In this document: positions 8,958 to 17,641 of the stretch, piece by piece | Layout of the letters: each line of letters opens with the position of its first letter | Numbering within the stretch: the stretch's first letter is position 1 | Assembly: GCF_000942395.1 (NCBI RefSeq) | Contig: NZ_LN812102.1 | Location: forward strand, 930,017-994,016 | DNA: 64,000 nt | Direction of reading: 5' to 3' | DNA from: Risungbinella massiliensis | GTDB taxonomy: Bacteria > Bacillota > Bacilli > Thermoactinomycetales > Thermoactinomycetaceae | Translations under genes and position numbers: made by a program | The notes under the pieces: model-generated | Databases searched by the model: none | What the model was told of the DNA's origin: nothing | The model's input: only the letters and a program-made list of their open reading frames with translations

Positions 8958-9764
8958 ATGAAATTAAGCCGCACCTTATGGAATCTTGTCCAAATCCTCT
9001 CGATTGTATCATTCCTTTTACTAGTAGGAGGATTTGCCTACGCTGTTAAAGATATCTTACAACCTGTAGGAAACTTATCCGTCCCAACCCAATCAGTGAA
9101 AAATCAGACTCCCTCCACAACACAAGGAGGATTACTTCTTTCCTTCGGTGACTCTCTTACTCGAGGCATCGGAGACCCTAAAGGGGAGGGATATATTGGG
9201 ATTACCCATTCCAAATTACAAGAAAAAAGCCCCACACCCTTAACTCTTATCAACTTAGCAGTAAGTGGAGCGATCTCAAGTGAGTTACTAGCTCAGCTGG
9301 ATCAACCCCAAGTCCAAAATTTCCTCCAAGAAGCCAAATGGATCTCCTTCACCATTGGTGGAAATGATCTATTCCGTAGTAGCAATCGCTTAGAACAAGT
9401 GGACGAAGCTACATCTGACGAAGCCCGAAAACAATATAGTCAAAATCTCAAGTCTATCTTGACCAAAATGCGAGAACAAAACAAGACTGCTCCTATTTTT
9501 TTATTTGGCCTCTACAATCCATTCGGCGATTTAGAAGATGAAAAACGTACCTCTACTATGGTAGCAGAATGGAACGAGGAGATGCTGAAAGTTTCGTCTC
9601 AATTTGACAACGTTGTAGTGATTCCTACTTTCGACCTCTTCCAACTCGATCCAAATCGCTATCTCTACACCGATCATTTCCATCCAAATGAAAAAGGATA
9701 TGAGCGAATGGCAAGCCGACTCTTACAAGTAATCGAAGATTTACGAGAGGAGCCAAAAAAATGA
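8958..9764 (+). CDS. SGNH/GDSL hydrolase, membrane-anchored (YpmR-like)
   Basis: The 268-aa protein has an N-terminal signal anchor (residues 9-30) and a GDSL hydrolase domain. The nucleophile block is SFGDSLTRG (Ser66), TIGGND (Asn136) is the oxyanion block, and DHFHPNEKGY holds the catalytic Asp/His. The ATG at 8958 is chosen over an upstream GTG (8871), which has no ribosome binding site; AAAGGAAG lies 10 nt before the ATG. It is translationally coupled by a 4-nt overlap to the ABC ATPase. It is likely an extracytoplasmic esterase/lipase. Confidence 0.85.
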   Translation: MKLSRTLWNLVQILSIVSFLLLVGGFAYAVKDILQPVGNLSVPTQSVKNQTPSTTQGGLLLSFGDSLTRGIGDPKGEGYIGITHSKLQEKSPTPLTLINLAVSGAISSELLAQLDQPQVQNFLQEAKWISFTIGGNDLFRSSNRLEQVDEATSDEARKQYSQNLKSILTKMREQNKTAPIFLFGLYNPFGDLEDEKRTSTMVAEWNEEMLKVSSQFDNVVVIPTFDLFQLDPNRYLYTDHFHPNEKGYERMASRLLQVIEDLREEPKK

Positions 9765-10687
9765 GCCAAAATCATCCCGTACTATCCGTAAATGGACTTT
9801 TCAAAAAGATCGGGGACCGTGAGATTGTTCGAAACATTACACTCGATGTTCAACCTGGTGAGATCTATGGATTTCTTGGGCCAAATGGTGCTGGAAAAAC
9901 GACCACGATCCGAATGCTGGTAGGGCTCATCCGTCCCACAGCTGGTTCCATTCAAATCGGTGGATTTGATTTACATCAAAACTTCTTGGAAGCCATCAGC
10001 CAAGTAGGCTGCATTGTGGAAAATCCGGAGCTGTATCCGTTTCTTTCAGGTCGCGAAAATCTAGAACACTTTGCCAGAATGGACAAGCGTATCCCACCAG
10101 AACGCATCGATTCAGTTGTAGAACAAGTAGAACTAACTGGTCGAATCGATGATCTAGTCAAAACTTACTCCCTTGGTATGCGACAACGGTTAGGGATCGC
10201 CCAAGCACTTCTTGGGAACCCCAAACTTCTCATTTTGGATGAACCCACCAATGGTTTGGACCCAGCAGGAATTCGTGAACTACGTGCCTTTATCCGTAAA
10301 CTAGCGAAAGAAGATGGAATTAGCGTCTTTATCTCTAGCCATATCTTGCACGAAGTTCAATTGATGTGTGATCGAGTTGCAATTATTCATGAAGGTGCAG
10401 TTGTACAGACTGGTAGCCTTGATCAATTAATTACCGATCAAATACGAGTAGAATGGCGAGTTACTCCAAAAGAAAAAGCTGCCTCGATCTTAAAAGAACT
10501 GTCTTATGTAGAGAACTTAGAAATTACTGCAGATGACCAACTCTCTTGCCATATGCCGCAAGAACAAATCCACTCTACTAATCTAGCACTTTTGGAGTCT
10601 GGTGTAGTAGTCACAGGAATTCGTCCTTATCAGCCTACATTGGAAGATGTCTTCCTTTCTATGACAGGAGGGTCGCAACTTGTTTAA
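9761..10687 (+). CDS. ABC transporter ATP-binding protein
   Basis: The 308-aa ATPase has Walker A GPNGAGKTT (40-48), signature SLGMRQ (137-142), Walker B LLILDEP (156-162) and the H-loop region SSHILHE. A C-terminal extension of about 80 residues is typical of DrrA/CcmA-type ATPases that pair with ABC-2 permeases. It overlaps the lipase gene upstream by 4 nt and the permease gene downstream by 8 nt, so the three form one operon. Confidence 0.93.
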   Translation: MSQNHPVLSVNGLFKKIGDREIVRNITLDVQPGEIYGFLGPNGAGKTTTIRMLVGLIRPTAGSIQIGGFDLHQNFLEAISQVGCIVENPELYPFLSGRENLEHFARMDKRIPPERIDSVVEQVELTGRIDDLVKTYSLGMRQRLGIAQALLGNPKLLILDEPTNGLDPAGIRELRAFIRKLAKEDGISVFISSHILHEVQLMCDRVAIIHEGAVVQTGSLDQLITDQIRVEWRVTPKEKAASILKELSYVENLEITADDQLSCHMPQEQIHSTNLALLESGVVVTGIRPYQPTLEDVFLSMTGGSQLV

Positions 10688-11663
10688 CCTCATCTATAAC
10701 GAAATGCTCAAGATGATTCGAAAAAAAAGATTCTGGACAGTGCTCCTTATTTTAGTTGTTCTGATCCCAATTTTCACATATGGTCAATATCGAAACGCAG
10801 AAACCGCAATTAAACAAATTGGTACCTCTGATTGGCGTGCCGTCCTTCAACAGCAAATTATTGATTCTCAGAATCGCCTTACTTCTAGTAGAATACCAGA
10901 AGAATGGAAACAATTTACCAAAGTTAATATTCAATTACAACAATATTATTTGGACCACAACATCAATCCGCAAGAACCAGGTGCTCCTACTTTTACTAGA
11001 GAATTTGTCGAGCAAGCAGTATCACTTTTCCTACCACTTCTCGTCGTTATTTTATCGGCTGATCTCGTCTCTTCTGAACAATCAAGTGGTACCATTAAGC
11101 TACTTTTGACTCGTCCTGTTCCTAGGTGGAAAATTCTTTCGAGTAAATATATCTCTCTACTATTTAGTATCTCACTCATGCTTTTGATGACCGCCATTCT
11201 TAGCTACCTAATCTCTGGCGTTATTTTCGGCTACAAAGGATGGACATTACCTGTCTTAACTGGATTTTCACAAGAAGGAGAACAGTTGATTACGAACAAT
11301 ATCCATATGATCCCACAATGGAAATTTGTGTTGATGCAATATGGGCTAGCTTGGTTCTCTTGTATCGTAGTTGGAACCCTCTCCTTTATGGTCTCTGTAC
11401 TCGTTCGCAACACTGCCTCCAGTATGGGCGTCATGCTAGCAGCCATTATTGCTGGCACCCTGCTAACACAGCTGGCTCCTACTTGGCCACAACTAAAATA
11501 TGTTGCCTTTCTCCATCTCGATCTGACAAACTTCTTATCTGGTGAGCCTACGATGATTGAGGGTATTACTCTGTTATTCTCTTTAGGAGTGCTTGCCACT
11601 TGGTCGATTGTTGCTCTCATCATCTCGTTTGTCACTTTTGAGCGACGTGATGTATTAGGGTGA
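10680..11663 (+). CDS. ABC-2 type permease
   Basis: The 327-aa membrane protein has one N-terminal transmembrane segment (about 20-35), a large extracytoplasmic loop, then five or so segments, as in ABC2_membrane_2/NatB-like permeases. It starts at TTG with AGGAGGG in good position inside the end of the ATPase gene. The motif EQSSGTIKLLLTRPV is typical of this permease group. It forms an exporter with the preceding ATPase; substrate unknown. Confidence 0.9.
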   Translation: MFNLIYNEMLKMIRKKRFWTVLLILVVLIPIFTYGQYRNAETAIKQIGTSDWRAVLQQQIIDSQNRLTSSRIPEEWKQFTKVNIQLQQYYLDHNINPQEPGAPTFTREFVEQAVSLFLPLLVVILSADLVSSEQSSGTIKLLLTRPVPRWKILSSKYISLLFSISLMLLMTAILSYLISGVIFGYKGWTLPVLTGFSQEGEQLITNNIHMIPQWKFVLMQYGLAWFSCIVVGTLSFMVSVLVRNTASSMGVMLAAIIAGTLLTQLAPTWPQLKYVAFLHLDLTNFLSGEPTMIEGITLLFSLGVLATWSIVALIISFVTFERRDVLG

Positions 11664-11676
11664 AAAATAGAGACAT

Positions 11677-11713
11677 AAAAAGAAGCTAGAGACAGTATCT
11701 AGCTTCTTTTTAT
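11677..11713 (+). terminator. Terminator of the lipase-ABC operon
   Basis: A 14-bp stem (11677-11690 with 11698-11711) with a 7-nt loop ends in a T-run 13 nt after the permease stop. Confidence 0.85.
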
Positions 11714-11807
11714 CTATTAGAGGTTATTGCAAAATTATAGTTAGTCGATAGAATTGACACCGGTTGGTTGAAAACTTATGATCCAAATGTGAAAAAAACA
11801 GATAACG

Positions 11808-11950
11808 ACGCTGTTGTTTATCTTGCCTGTCCTGAGGGCTTGTCCAGCAATCCCCAGGGTCTGCTTCCTTTCCTTTCCTCAAATGTTGCGTGACAAAAGG
11901 GAAAAAACTAGTCAAGAGGGTTATTTATGCAACATGCTCTATTTAAGAGA
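11808..11950. repeat. Repeat element copy B with covarying hairpin
   Basis: This copy has TGCCTGTCCTGAGGG (11824-11838), an 8-bp hairpin TGTTGCGT/ATGCAACA (11884-11891 with 11927-11934), AAAAGGGAAAA in the loop, then ATGCTCT. Compared with copy A, a C-G pair is replaced by T-A and an A-T pair by G-T, so pairing is kept while sequence changes. It abuts the stop of the MocR gene. Confidence 0.6.
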
Positions 11951-13354
11951 TTATATGCAAGATATTGCTCTATGTAGTCTACTCACACCTTCTCTTATCT
12001 CTTCCTTTGTTAAATGTCCATAACCTAAAATAATTCGGTTATCATGCTTTCCTTTTTCGATGGTGTGGTCTTCCACAGGATATACTTTTACTCCAAGCCG
12101 TTGGATTTCCTCAAATGCTTCTTTTGTGAATGGAAACCGGTCAAATTCAACAATCAGGTGTAATCCTGTAGAATAACCGAAAATATTGATTTTATTTGAG
12201 AATATTGATTCTAGTTGATGGATAAGAAAGTCCCTTCGTTTTTTATAGATTTTCTTCATCTTCATAATATGCCGTTCCAAATAACCTTCGGCAATAAATT
12301 GAGCAAGGATAAGCTGATCTAAAGAAGGAGTATGTAGATCCGATAACCATTTTAGTCTACGACATTTTTCAAAAAGAGCTGGAGGAAGAATTAAATACCC
12401 CATTCTAAGGGCTGGTGATAAGATTTTACTAAACGATCCAATGTATAATACCCGCTCTGGCTCCAAGCCCTGTAATGAACTTACAGGCGGACCTTCATAT
12501 CGAAACTCACTGTCATAATCATCTTCAACTAGATAACAGTCTAATTTTCTCGAGTAATTAATTAATTGAATCCGTCGTTGAATGGGTAACGTTCCACCTA
12601 AAGGAAACTGATGAGAAGGGGTAAGAAAGATGAACTTTGGATTTTTATTTAAGGGTAGCAAAGATGTATTTATCCCATTATTATCAACTGGTATAGGATA
12701 CAGGGATGCTCCTGAAGATTTAAAAATTGTCTGAATATCATTCGTGATAGGGTCTTCCATTATCACTTCATCACCTGATGACAAAAGTAACTTGGATACA
12801 AGTGTTAATGCTTGAACTGCACCAGAAGTAATCACAATTTGTTCTGGATGACAAAAAACCCCTCTTGTTTTCAGTAAATAACGTGATAAAACCTCTCTTA
12901 ATTCCAGACGCCCTTCTGGAATATCGTATCCAAACATAGAAGGAGATGTTTCATTCCATATGGTATGAGACAACTTTGCCCATGTCTTACGTGGAAATAA
13001 ATCCAATGCTGGTATGCCTGAACGAAAATCGATGATAGTATCACATTTATTTTTATCTTCGCCCCAATTCAATGAATAAAGGGTAGTCGCCATTTTATTT
13101 TGTTCTAAATACGTTCCTTCAGCAACAAATGTCCCTGATCCTCTCCGCGAAACTAAAAAGCCTTCAGCCAGTAATTGATCATAAGCTTCTAATATTACAT
13201 TTCTAGACACTTTCAACTCAGAAGATAGCTCCCGTGTTGATGGTAGCTTTTCTCCAAATTGTAGCTCTCCATTTAAAATTCGTTCCCGTATTTGTTGATA
13301 AACCTGTCGAATTAAAGATATATCCGATGACCGATCTATAGGTATCCAAAGCAT
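11951..13354 (-). CDS. MocR/PdxR-type GntR regulator with aminotransferase domain
   Basis: The 467-aa fusion has an N-terminal GntR winged helix (about 10-78, with PSTRELSSELKVSRNVILEAYDQL) joined to a class-I aminotransferase-like domain (about 105-460). The PLP lysine is Lys310 in SFSKILSPALRMGY. Such proteins sense PLP or amino-containing ligands and regulate an adjacent gene. It is divergent from an EamA transporter, as in the B. subtilis ycxD/ycxC pair, and probably controls it through the repeats in the shared intergenic region. Confidence 0.88.
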   Translation of the reverse strand: MLWIPIDRSSDISLIRQVYQQIRERILNGELQFGEKLPSTRELSSELKVSRNVILEAYDQLLAEGFLVSRRGSGTFVAEGTYLEQNKMATTLYSLNWGEDKNKCDTIIDFRSGIPALDLFPRKTWAKLSHTIWNETSPSMFGYDIPEGRLELREVLSRYLLKTRGVFCHPEQIVITSGAVQALTLVSKLLLSSGDEVIMEDPITNDIQTIFKSSGASLYPIPVDNNGINTSLLPLNKNPKFIFLTPSHQFPLGGTLPIQRRIQLINYSRKLDCYLVEDDYDSEFRYEGPPVSSLQGLEPERVLYIGSFSKILSPALRMGYLILPPALFEKCRRLKWLSDLHTPSLDQLILAQFIAEGYLERHIMKMKKIYKKRRDFLIHQLESIFSNKINIFGYSTGLHLIVEFDRFPFTKEAFEEIQRLGVKVYPVEDHTIEKGKHDNRIILGYGHLTKEEIREGVSRLHRAISCI

Positions 13355-13373
13355 ATATATTTCCCTTCATCAG

Positions 13374-13417
13374 AAGTGGTACCGTTAAAGTTTGTATCAA
13401 GTGGTACTAATACAAAC
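13374..13417. promoter_or_regulatory. Likely MocR operator
   Basis: Two direct repeats AAGTGGTAC (13374-13382 and 13399-13407) are spaced 25 bp start to start. The second lies in the loop of an inverted repeat GTTTGTAT/ATACAAAC (13390-13397 with 13410-13417). Direct repeats near GTGGTAC are typical of MocR binding sites, and they sit in the divergent promoter region. Confidence 0.6.
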
Positions 13418-13469
13418 CATTTTAGCATGTTACAGTTTAACCAAGTAGTTTGATGGGGAGGATTAGGAA

Positions 13470-14393
13470 TTGAATAAATATTTTATTGCGAATTTAAAAA
13501 TTACGTTGGCTATGGTAATTGTAGGAAGCTCAGTCGTAGCAGGTAAGTTAATAGTACAAAGTTTTCCTGTATTCATAGCATCTGAACTAAGATTTCTTAT
13601 CGCAACCATGGTTCTGGTTCCTTTATTGATAAAATTTGAAGGGATCCCGCGTATTCGTAAAAAAGATTTTTTTATCCTTTTTTTTCAGGCATTATTTGGC
13701 GTGTTTTTATTTAATATATTCATGTTATATGGACTAAAATTAACCACAGCCATTGAAAGTGGAGTGATTATCAGTTTAGTTCCAGCTGTTACTGGGGGAC
13801 TTGCCTTTCTTCTACTTAAGGAAAAATTAACAAAAAACATCGGGATAGGAATTATACTAGCCACTCTAGGGATATTAGCAATTAATGTTTTCGAAACATT
13901 TTCAAATGCTACACTTAGTTCCTCGCATCTATTAGGGAATTTGCTTATTTTTGGTGCTGTTATTGGTGAAGCATCATTTATTATATTAGGGAAACTTGTC
14001 GCACAACAAGTGAGTTCTCTTGCCATTTCGACGATTGTCAGTGCTTTTGGGACTATCTTATTTTTACCGTTTGCTCTCTACGAGGGGAGTCAGTTTCATT
14101 TTGAAAAAGTATCTTTTTCGGAGTGGGGGCTCATATTCTATTTTGGTATCGTTGTAACGGTTATTGCATTCATTCTTATGTACCAAGGAGTCTCAAAAGT
14201 TTCTGCAAGCACGGCCGGAGTATTAACAGGTGTTTTACCAATTAGCAGTACTATACTTTCCATACTCATATTAGGTGAAGAAATCTCCTTATCTCATCTT
14301 GTAGGAATAGGATTGATATTAATAGCTGTTTATTTGAATTTCAAAACAATCACCAGAAAATCTACAAACTCAAAGCTTAGGAAAAGAATTTGA
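13470..14393 (+). CDS. EamA-family (DMT) transporter
   Basis: The 307-aa protein has ten hydrophobic segments in two EamA repeats (about 8-140 and 152-290). The second repeat carries YQGVSKVSASTAGVLTGVLPI, typical of the drug/metabolite transporter superfamily. It starts at TTG with GGGGAGGA 5 nt before. It is probably an exporter of an amino acid-like metabolite under control of the divergent MocR protein. Confidence 0.88.
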   Translation: MNKYFIANLKITLAMVIVGSSVVAGKLIVQSFPVFIASELRFLIATMVLVPLLIKFEGIPRIRKKDFFILFFQALFGVFLFNIFMLYGLKLTTAIESGVIISLVPAVTGGLAFLLLKEKLTKNIGIGIILATLGILAINVFETFSNATLSSSHLLGNLLIFGAVIGEASFIILGKLVAQQVSSLAISTIVSAFGTILFLPFALYEGSQFHFEKVSFSEWGLIFYFGIVVTVIAFILMYQGVSKVSASTAGVLTGVLPISSTILSILILGEEISLSHLVGIGLILIAVYLNFKTITRKSTNSKLRKRI

Positions 14394-14757
14394 GGGAGAA
14401 AAGGAAAGAGTATTGAGATAAACATATTTAGTAGGTTATTCGGTCTCAAAAACGATGGTTTTTTTTAAGATTCAGAAGCAATTGGAAGTTGGATTTATAT
14501 TAGTAGATTTTTTATCTTAATTATTTAACTGATTTTTATATTTATAAGTGGAGCAGCCTTTCCTACTTCTTCGTAAAGTACAATCTACATGGAAGGCAAA
14601 AGTCTTGCTCCGGGCTAACACTGTAAAAAATTTAGCTAATCAACACTTCTGTATATTTATAATCTTTTTAAGTCAGTGTGGACAGCCTTGGTAAGTAGAG
14701 CGAAAGAGACAAAAAATCAGAAAATTATGATATATTATTCTGTTTTTTATATTAAAA
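14394..14757. other. Non-coding region before the GH10-like gene
   Basis: No coding region, RNA gene or insertion sequence was recognised. A weak hairpin with eight T at 14447-14468 may end the EamA transcript. The rest is AT-rich with no repeats I could link to other parts of the window. Confidence 0.35.
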
Positions 14758-14806
14758 TATTATTAAGAAAATTCGTAAGCATTTCATACAAATTTTCTTA
14801 ATAATA
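14758..14806. repeat. 16-bp inverted repeat in the leader of the hydrolase gene
   Basis: The arms are perfect (14758-14773 and 14791-14806, TATTATTAAGAAAATT-type) around a 17-nt loop. The repeat ends 8 nt before the AAAGGGGTG ribosome binding site. There is no T-run, so a regulatory or mRNA-stability hairpin is more likely than a terminator. Confidence 0.55.
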
Positions 14807-14827
14807 GGGTGAAAGGGGTGAAGAGCA

Positions 14828-16381
14828 ATTTACATTAAATCCAAAAGATTTGGCTCTTTCATTGCACTGTGGTGCTTAGTAGCGCTTTTGATCATAAGTA
14901 CCATCATCCTACCTGTAAATGCGGAAGATGCTGAACCTACTTGGGTAAAACGACAATTAAGAGCCATGTGGATTGCTACTGTTGTCAATATAGATTGGCC
15001 TTCCAAGACAGGCTTGACCAAAGAAGAACAACAAAAAGAATTCCTTCACAATCTGGATACTGCCAAACTCATGAATATGAACGCAGTCATCGTTCAGATC
15101 AGTCCAACTGCGGACGCTTTCTACAAATCGAACATCTATCCTTGGTCTAAATATTTATCTGGAACCCAAGGAGTAGATCCTGGTTATGACCCATTGGCAT
15201 TTATGATCGAAGAGGCTCATAAACGGAACCTAGAATTTCATGCATGGCTAAACCCATATCGAATTAGCATGGATACTAATTTAAATGGATTAGTGGACAA
15301 CCATCCTGCAAAACAACATCCTGAGTGGGTAGAAAGCTACGGTGGGAAATTATACTTTAACCCAGGAATCCCGGCTGTACGTCAACACATCCAGAATGTA
15401 GTAAAAGAAGTAACTGCCAAGTATGATGTAGATGCAATTCATTTTGATGACTATTTCTATCCTTATCCGGTAAGTGGCCAAGACTTCCCAGATGCTGACA
15501 CGTTCGCACAATATGGAAGTGGTTTCACAAATAAAGGAGATTGGCGCCGCAACAATGTCAACCTACTCGTTCAGGAAGTAGCTCAAGCAGTCAAATCGAC
15601 CAAGCCTTATGTCAAATTTGGCATTAGTCCATTTGGCATCTGGAAAAACAAAACAACCGATCCTTCTGGTTCTGATACTGCTGGTTCACAGAGTTATTAC
15701 ACTATTTATGCGGACTCTCGTAAATGGGTCAAAGAAGAGTGGATAGATTATATTACTCCGCAGATTTATTGGAACATCGGTTTGGAGGTAGCAGCATATG
15801 ATAAACTCGTTCCATGGTGGTCTGAGCAAGTTAAAGGAACCAAAGTACAACTATATATTGGACATGCCTCCTATAAAATTGCAGCAAACAACGAAGCTTG
15901 GAACAATCCAGAAGAGTTGCCAAATCAATTGCGGCTAAATATGAACTACCCAGAAGTAAAAGGAAGTATGTTCTTTAGTGCCAAAGACTTTACGATTCGT
16001 AATCCATTGGGAATCCGAGAGAAGTTAGCAAATGATCTCTATCGCTATCCATCGTTGGTACCTGCAATGCCACATCTTGATAATCAAGCACCTGTAGCTC
16101 CTGAATTAAGGGCTGTTTTGAGATGGTCCAATGGTGTGCACCTTTACTGGAGAGATAGCGATCCAACCACCACTTATTTTGTTCTATATCGTTTTCCACA
16201 AGGCGCAACAATCGATCTAAATGATTCCACCAAAATGGTAGATACGGTGCGCAAGACCGGGGAATTCCAAGCCTATCTAGATAAGGAAGCGGATCTAAGC
16301 CAGAAATACACTTATGCCATTACTGCGGTAGATCGTCTCCATAATGAAAGCGCTCCAAAAACCTCTGTCATAGAAGATTGA
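14828..16381 (+). CDS. Secreted GH10-like (DUF187/GHL10, YngK-type) glycosyl hydrolase, ATT start
   Basis: The protein has about 517 residues. A signal peptide (n-region YIKSKRFGSF, hydrophobic core to about residue 28, cleavage after LPVNA) leads into a GHL10 TIM-barrel domain with RAMWIATVVNIDWPS, HAWLNPYR, AIHFDDYFYPYP and DYITPQIYW. A fibronectin-like tail follows from about 400. These enzymes act on cell-wall or other glycans outside the cell. In this frame the only start that keeps the signal peptide and uses the strong GGGGTG site (7 nt upstream) is an ATT codon at 14828, because a stop lies at 14819. The next start (TTG, 14888) would lose the basic n-region. Confidence 0.8.
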   Translation: MYIKSKRFGSFIALWCLVALLIISTIILPVNAEDAEPTWVKRQLRAMWIATVVNIDWPSKTGLTKEEQQKEFLHNLDTAKLMNMNAVIVQISPTADAFYKSNIYPWSKYLSGTQGVDPGYDPLAFMIEEAHKRNLEFHAWLNPYRISMDTNLNGLVDNHPAKQHPEWVESYGGKLYFNPGIPAVRQHIQNVVKEVTAKYDVDAIHFDDYFYPYPVSGQDFPDADTFAQYGSGFTNKGDWRRNNVNLLVQEVAQAVKSTKPYVKFGISPFGIWKNKTTDPSGSDTAGSQSYYTIYADSRKWVKEEWIDYITPQIYWNIGLEVAAYDKLVPWWSEQVKGTKVQLYIGHASYKIAANNEAWNNPEELPNQLRLNMNYPEVKGSMFFSAKDFTIRNPLGIREKLANDLYRYPSLVPAMPHLDNQAPVAPELRAVLRWSNGVHLYWRDSDPTTTYFVLYRFPQGATIDLNDSTKMVDTVRKTGEFQAYLDKEADLSQKYTYAITAVDRLHNESAPKTSVIED

Positions 16382-16511
16382 GTGGAAAAAGCAGTGAAAT
16401 GATATGATCCCCTTATAGAAGACGGGAAAGAGAAATCATTATACTGTCTACTATAAGGGGTATTTGTATTGGAAATTCATAACTAATTCAGTAGTGTGAT
16501 TTACTAAAATC

Positions 16512-16640
16512 TCTGCCAAACATTTTTTTGCTTTAAAGAATACCCCTGCCCGATTCAAGCTTAAAACCATAATTACTCGCATCTACTTCCTCTACTTTAC
16601 AGAAGCCAATACCTTTAAGTAACGAGATAATTTGTTCTGG
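16512..16640 (-). pseudogene. Decayed 3' fragment of the methyltransferase gene
   Basis: About 129 bp closely match the last 128 bp of the methyltransferase gene at 18464-19201, same orientation. It reads PEQIISLLKGIGF and NYGFKLESGR but has no 5' part and ends early after GRGIL by a frame change. It stops abruptly at the terminator of the YeeI-like gene. It is a remnant of a duplication, not a functional gene. Confidence 0.8.
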
Positions 16641-16686
16641 AAAAAAAGCAGACCTTAGTTGGATGATGAAAGGTCTGCTTTTTATA
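16641..16686 (-). terminator. Terminator of the YeeI-like gene
   Basis: AAAAAGCAGACCTT pairs with AAGGTCTGCTTTTT around a short loop, with A/T runs on both sides; it can work in both directions. Confidence 0.8.
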
Positions 16687-17406
16687 TTATTCTAGATGAT
16701 CTACATTATGGTATACTTGCTGGACATCCTCTAAATCTTCCAATGCATCAATCATTTTTTCAAATTGAGAGAGTGCATCACCAGATAGAGTGATCTCGTT
16801 TTGTGGAAGCATGGTTAGCTCTGCCACTGTAAACTCGGTAATACCTGCATCCATTAATGCTTCTTGTACGACATGATATTGATTTGGTTCAGCATATACA
16901 ATCACAGATTCTTCTTCATCTAAGATATCACGTACTTCTACATCTGCTTCCATAAGTATCTCAAGCACTTCATCTGCTGTTTTTCCTTCAATACCAAATA
17001 CGGCAGTTGCATTAAACATATAGGAAACCGATCCGTTTACACCCATGTTTCCGCCACTTTTCGTGAACTTCGAACGAACATCTGCTGCAGTACGATTTAC
17101 GTTATTGGTAAGTGTATCTACAATTACCATCGATCCATTTGGTCCAAAGCCTTCATAACGTAGCTCGACATAGTTTTCTTCTGCTCCACCCTTAGCTTTT
17201 TCCAAAGCACGGTCAATAATCGCTTTTGGAACGTTATAGGTTTTCGCACGCTCTAATACCACTTTCAAAGCACTGTTAGATTGTGGGTCGGGTTCACCTT
17301 GCTTTGCGGCTACATAGATCTCACGACCAAATTTTGCATAAATTTTACTTGTATTTGCGTCTTTTGATGCTTTTTTCTCTTTAATGTTGTTCCACTTGCG
17401 GCCCAT
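16687..17406 (-). CDS. YebC/PmpR-family protein (paralogue 2, YeeI-like)
   Basis: The 239-aa protein starts [16 protein letters not shown], the signature of the YeeI-type branch of the YebC family, distinct from the YebC copy at 4334-5089. It keeps [22 protein letters not shown] and [15 protein letters not shown]. In B. subtilis this branch has been linked to relief of ribosome stalling, but I cannot tell its role here from sequence alone. AGAGAGGA precedes the ATG. It has its own terminator and lies inside a block bounded by the duplicated methyltransferase 3' ends. Confidence 0.9.
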   Translation of the reverse strand: MGRKWNNIKEKKASKDANTSKIYAKFGREIYVAAKQGEPDPQSNSALKVVLERAKTYNVPKAIIDRALEKAKGGAEENYVELRYEGFGPNGSMVIVDTLTNNVNRTAADVRSKFTKSGGNMGVNGSVSYMFNATAVFGIEGKTADEVLEILMEADVEVRDILDEEESVIVYAEPNQYHVVQEALMDAGITEFTVAELTMLPQNEITLSGDALSQFEKMIDALEDLEDVQQVYHNVDHLE

Positions 17407-17641
17407 ATTGTTCCTCTCTCTCTCATCGATGAATCTACACCATGATTCATATAAAATATGTTAATTCTTTATCCTCTTTTTTAGATCAATGGGGACCATA
17501 TCGGTCATATTATACCTTAATTCTTCAATCTGCTACCAGTTTCTCCATTATATAATATAGGTTCCAAGCATTTCGAATCACGAGTTTATATCGTCCCATA
17601 CTCCTAGTCCAAATATAAGATGAATGAAAAGGGTGTCATCA

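Noticed and set aside
14540-14720. Possible insertion-sequence end or riboswitch in the gap before the hydrolase gene
   Set aside because: I could find neither a transposase fragment nor a conserved riboswitch core.
16409-16460. Inverted repeat CCCCTTATAG/CTATAAGGGG after the hydrolase gene as a terminator
   Set aside because: The loop is over 30 nt and the T-run is poor; it may still be a weak terminator but was not listed.
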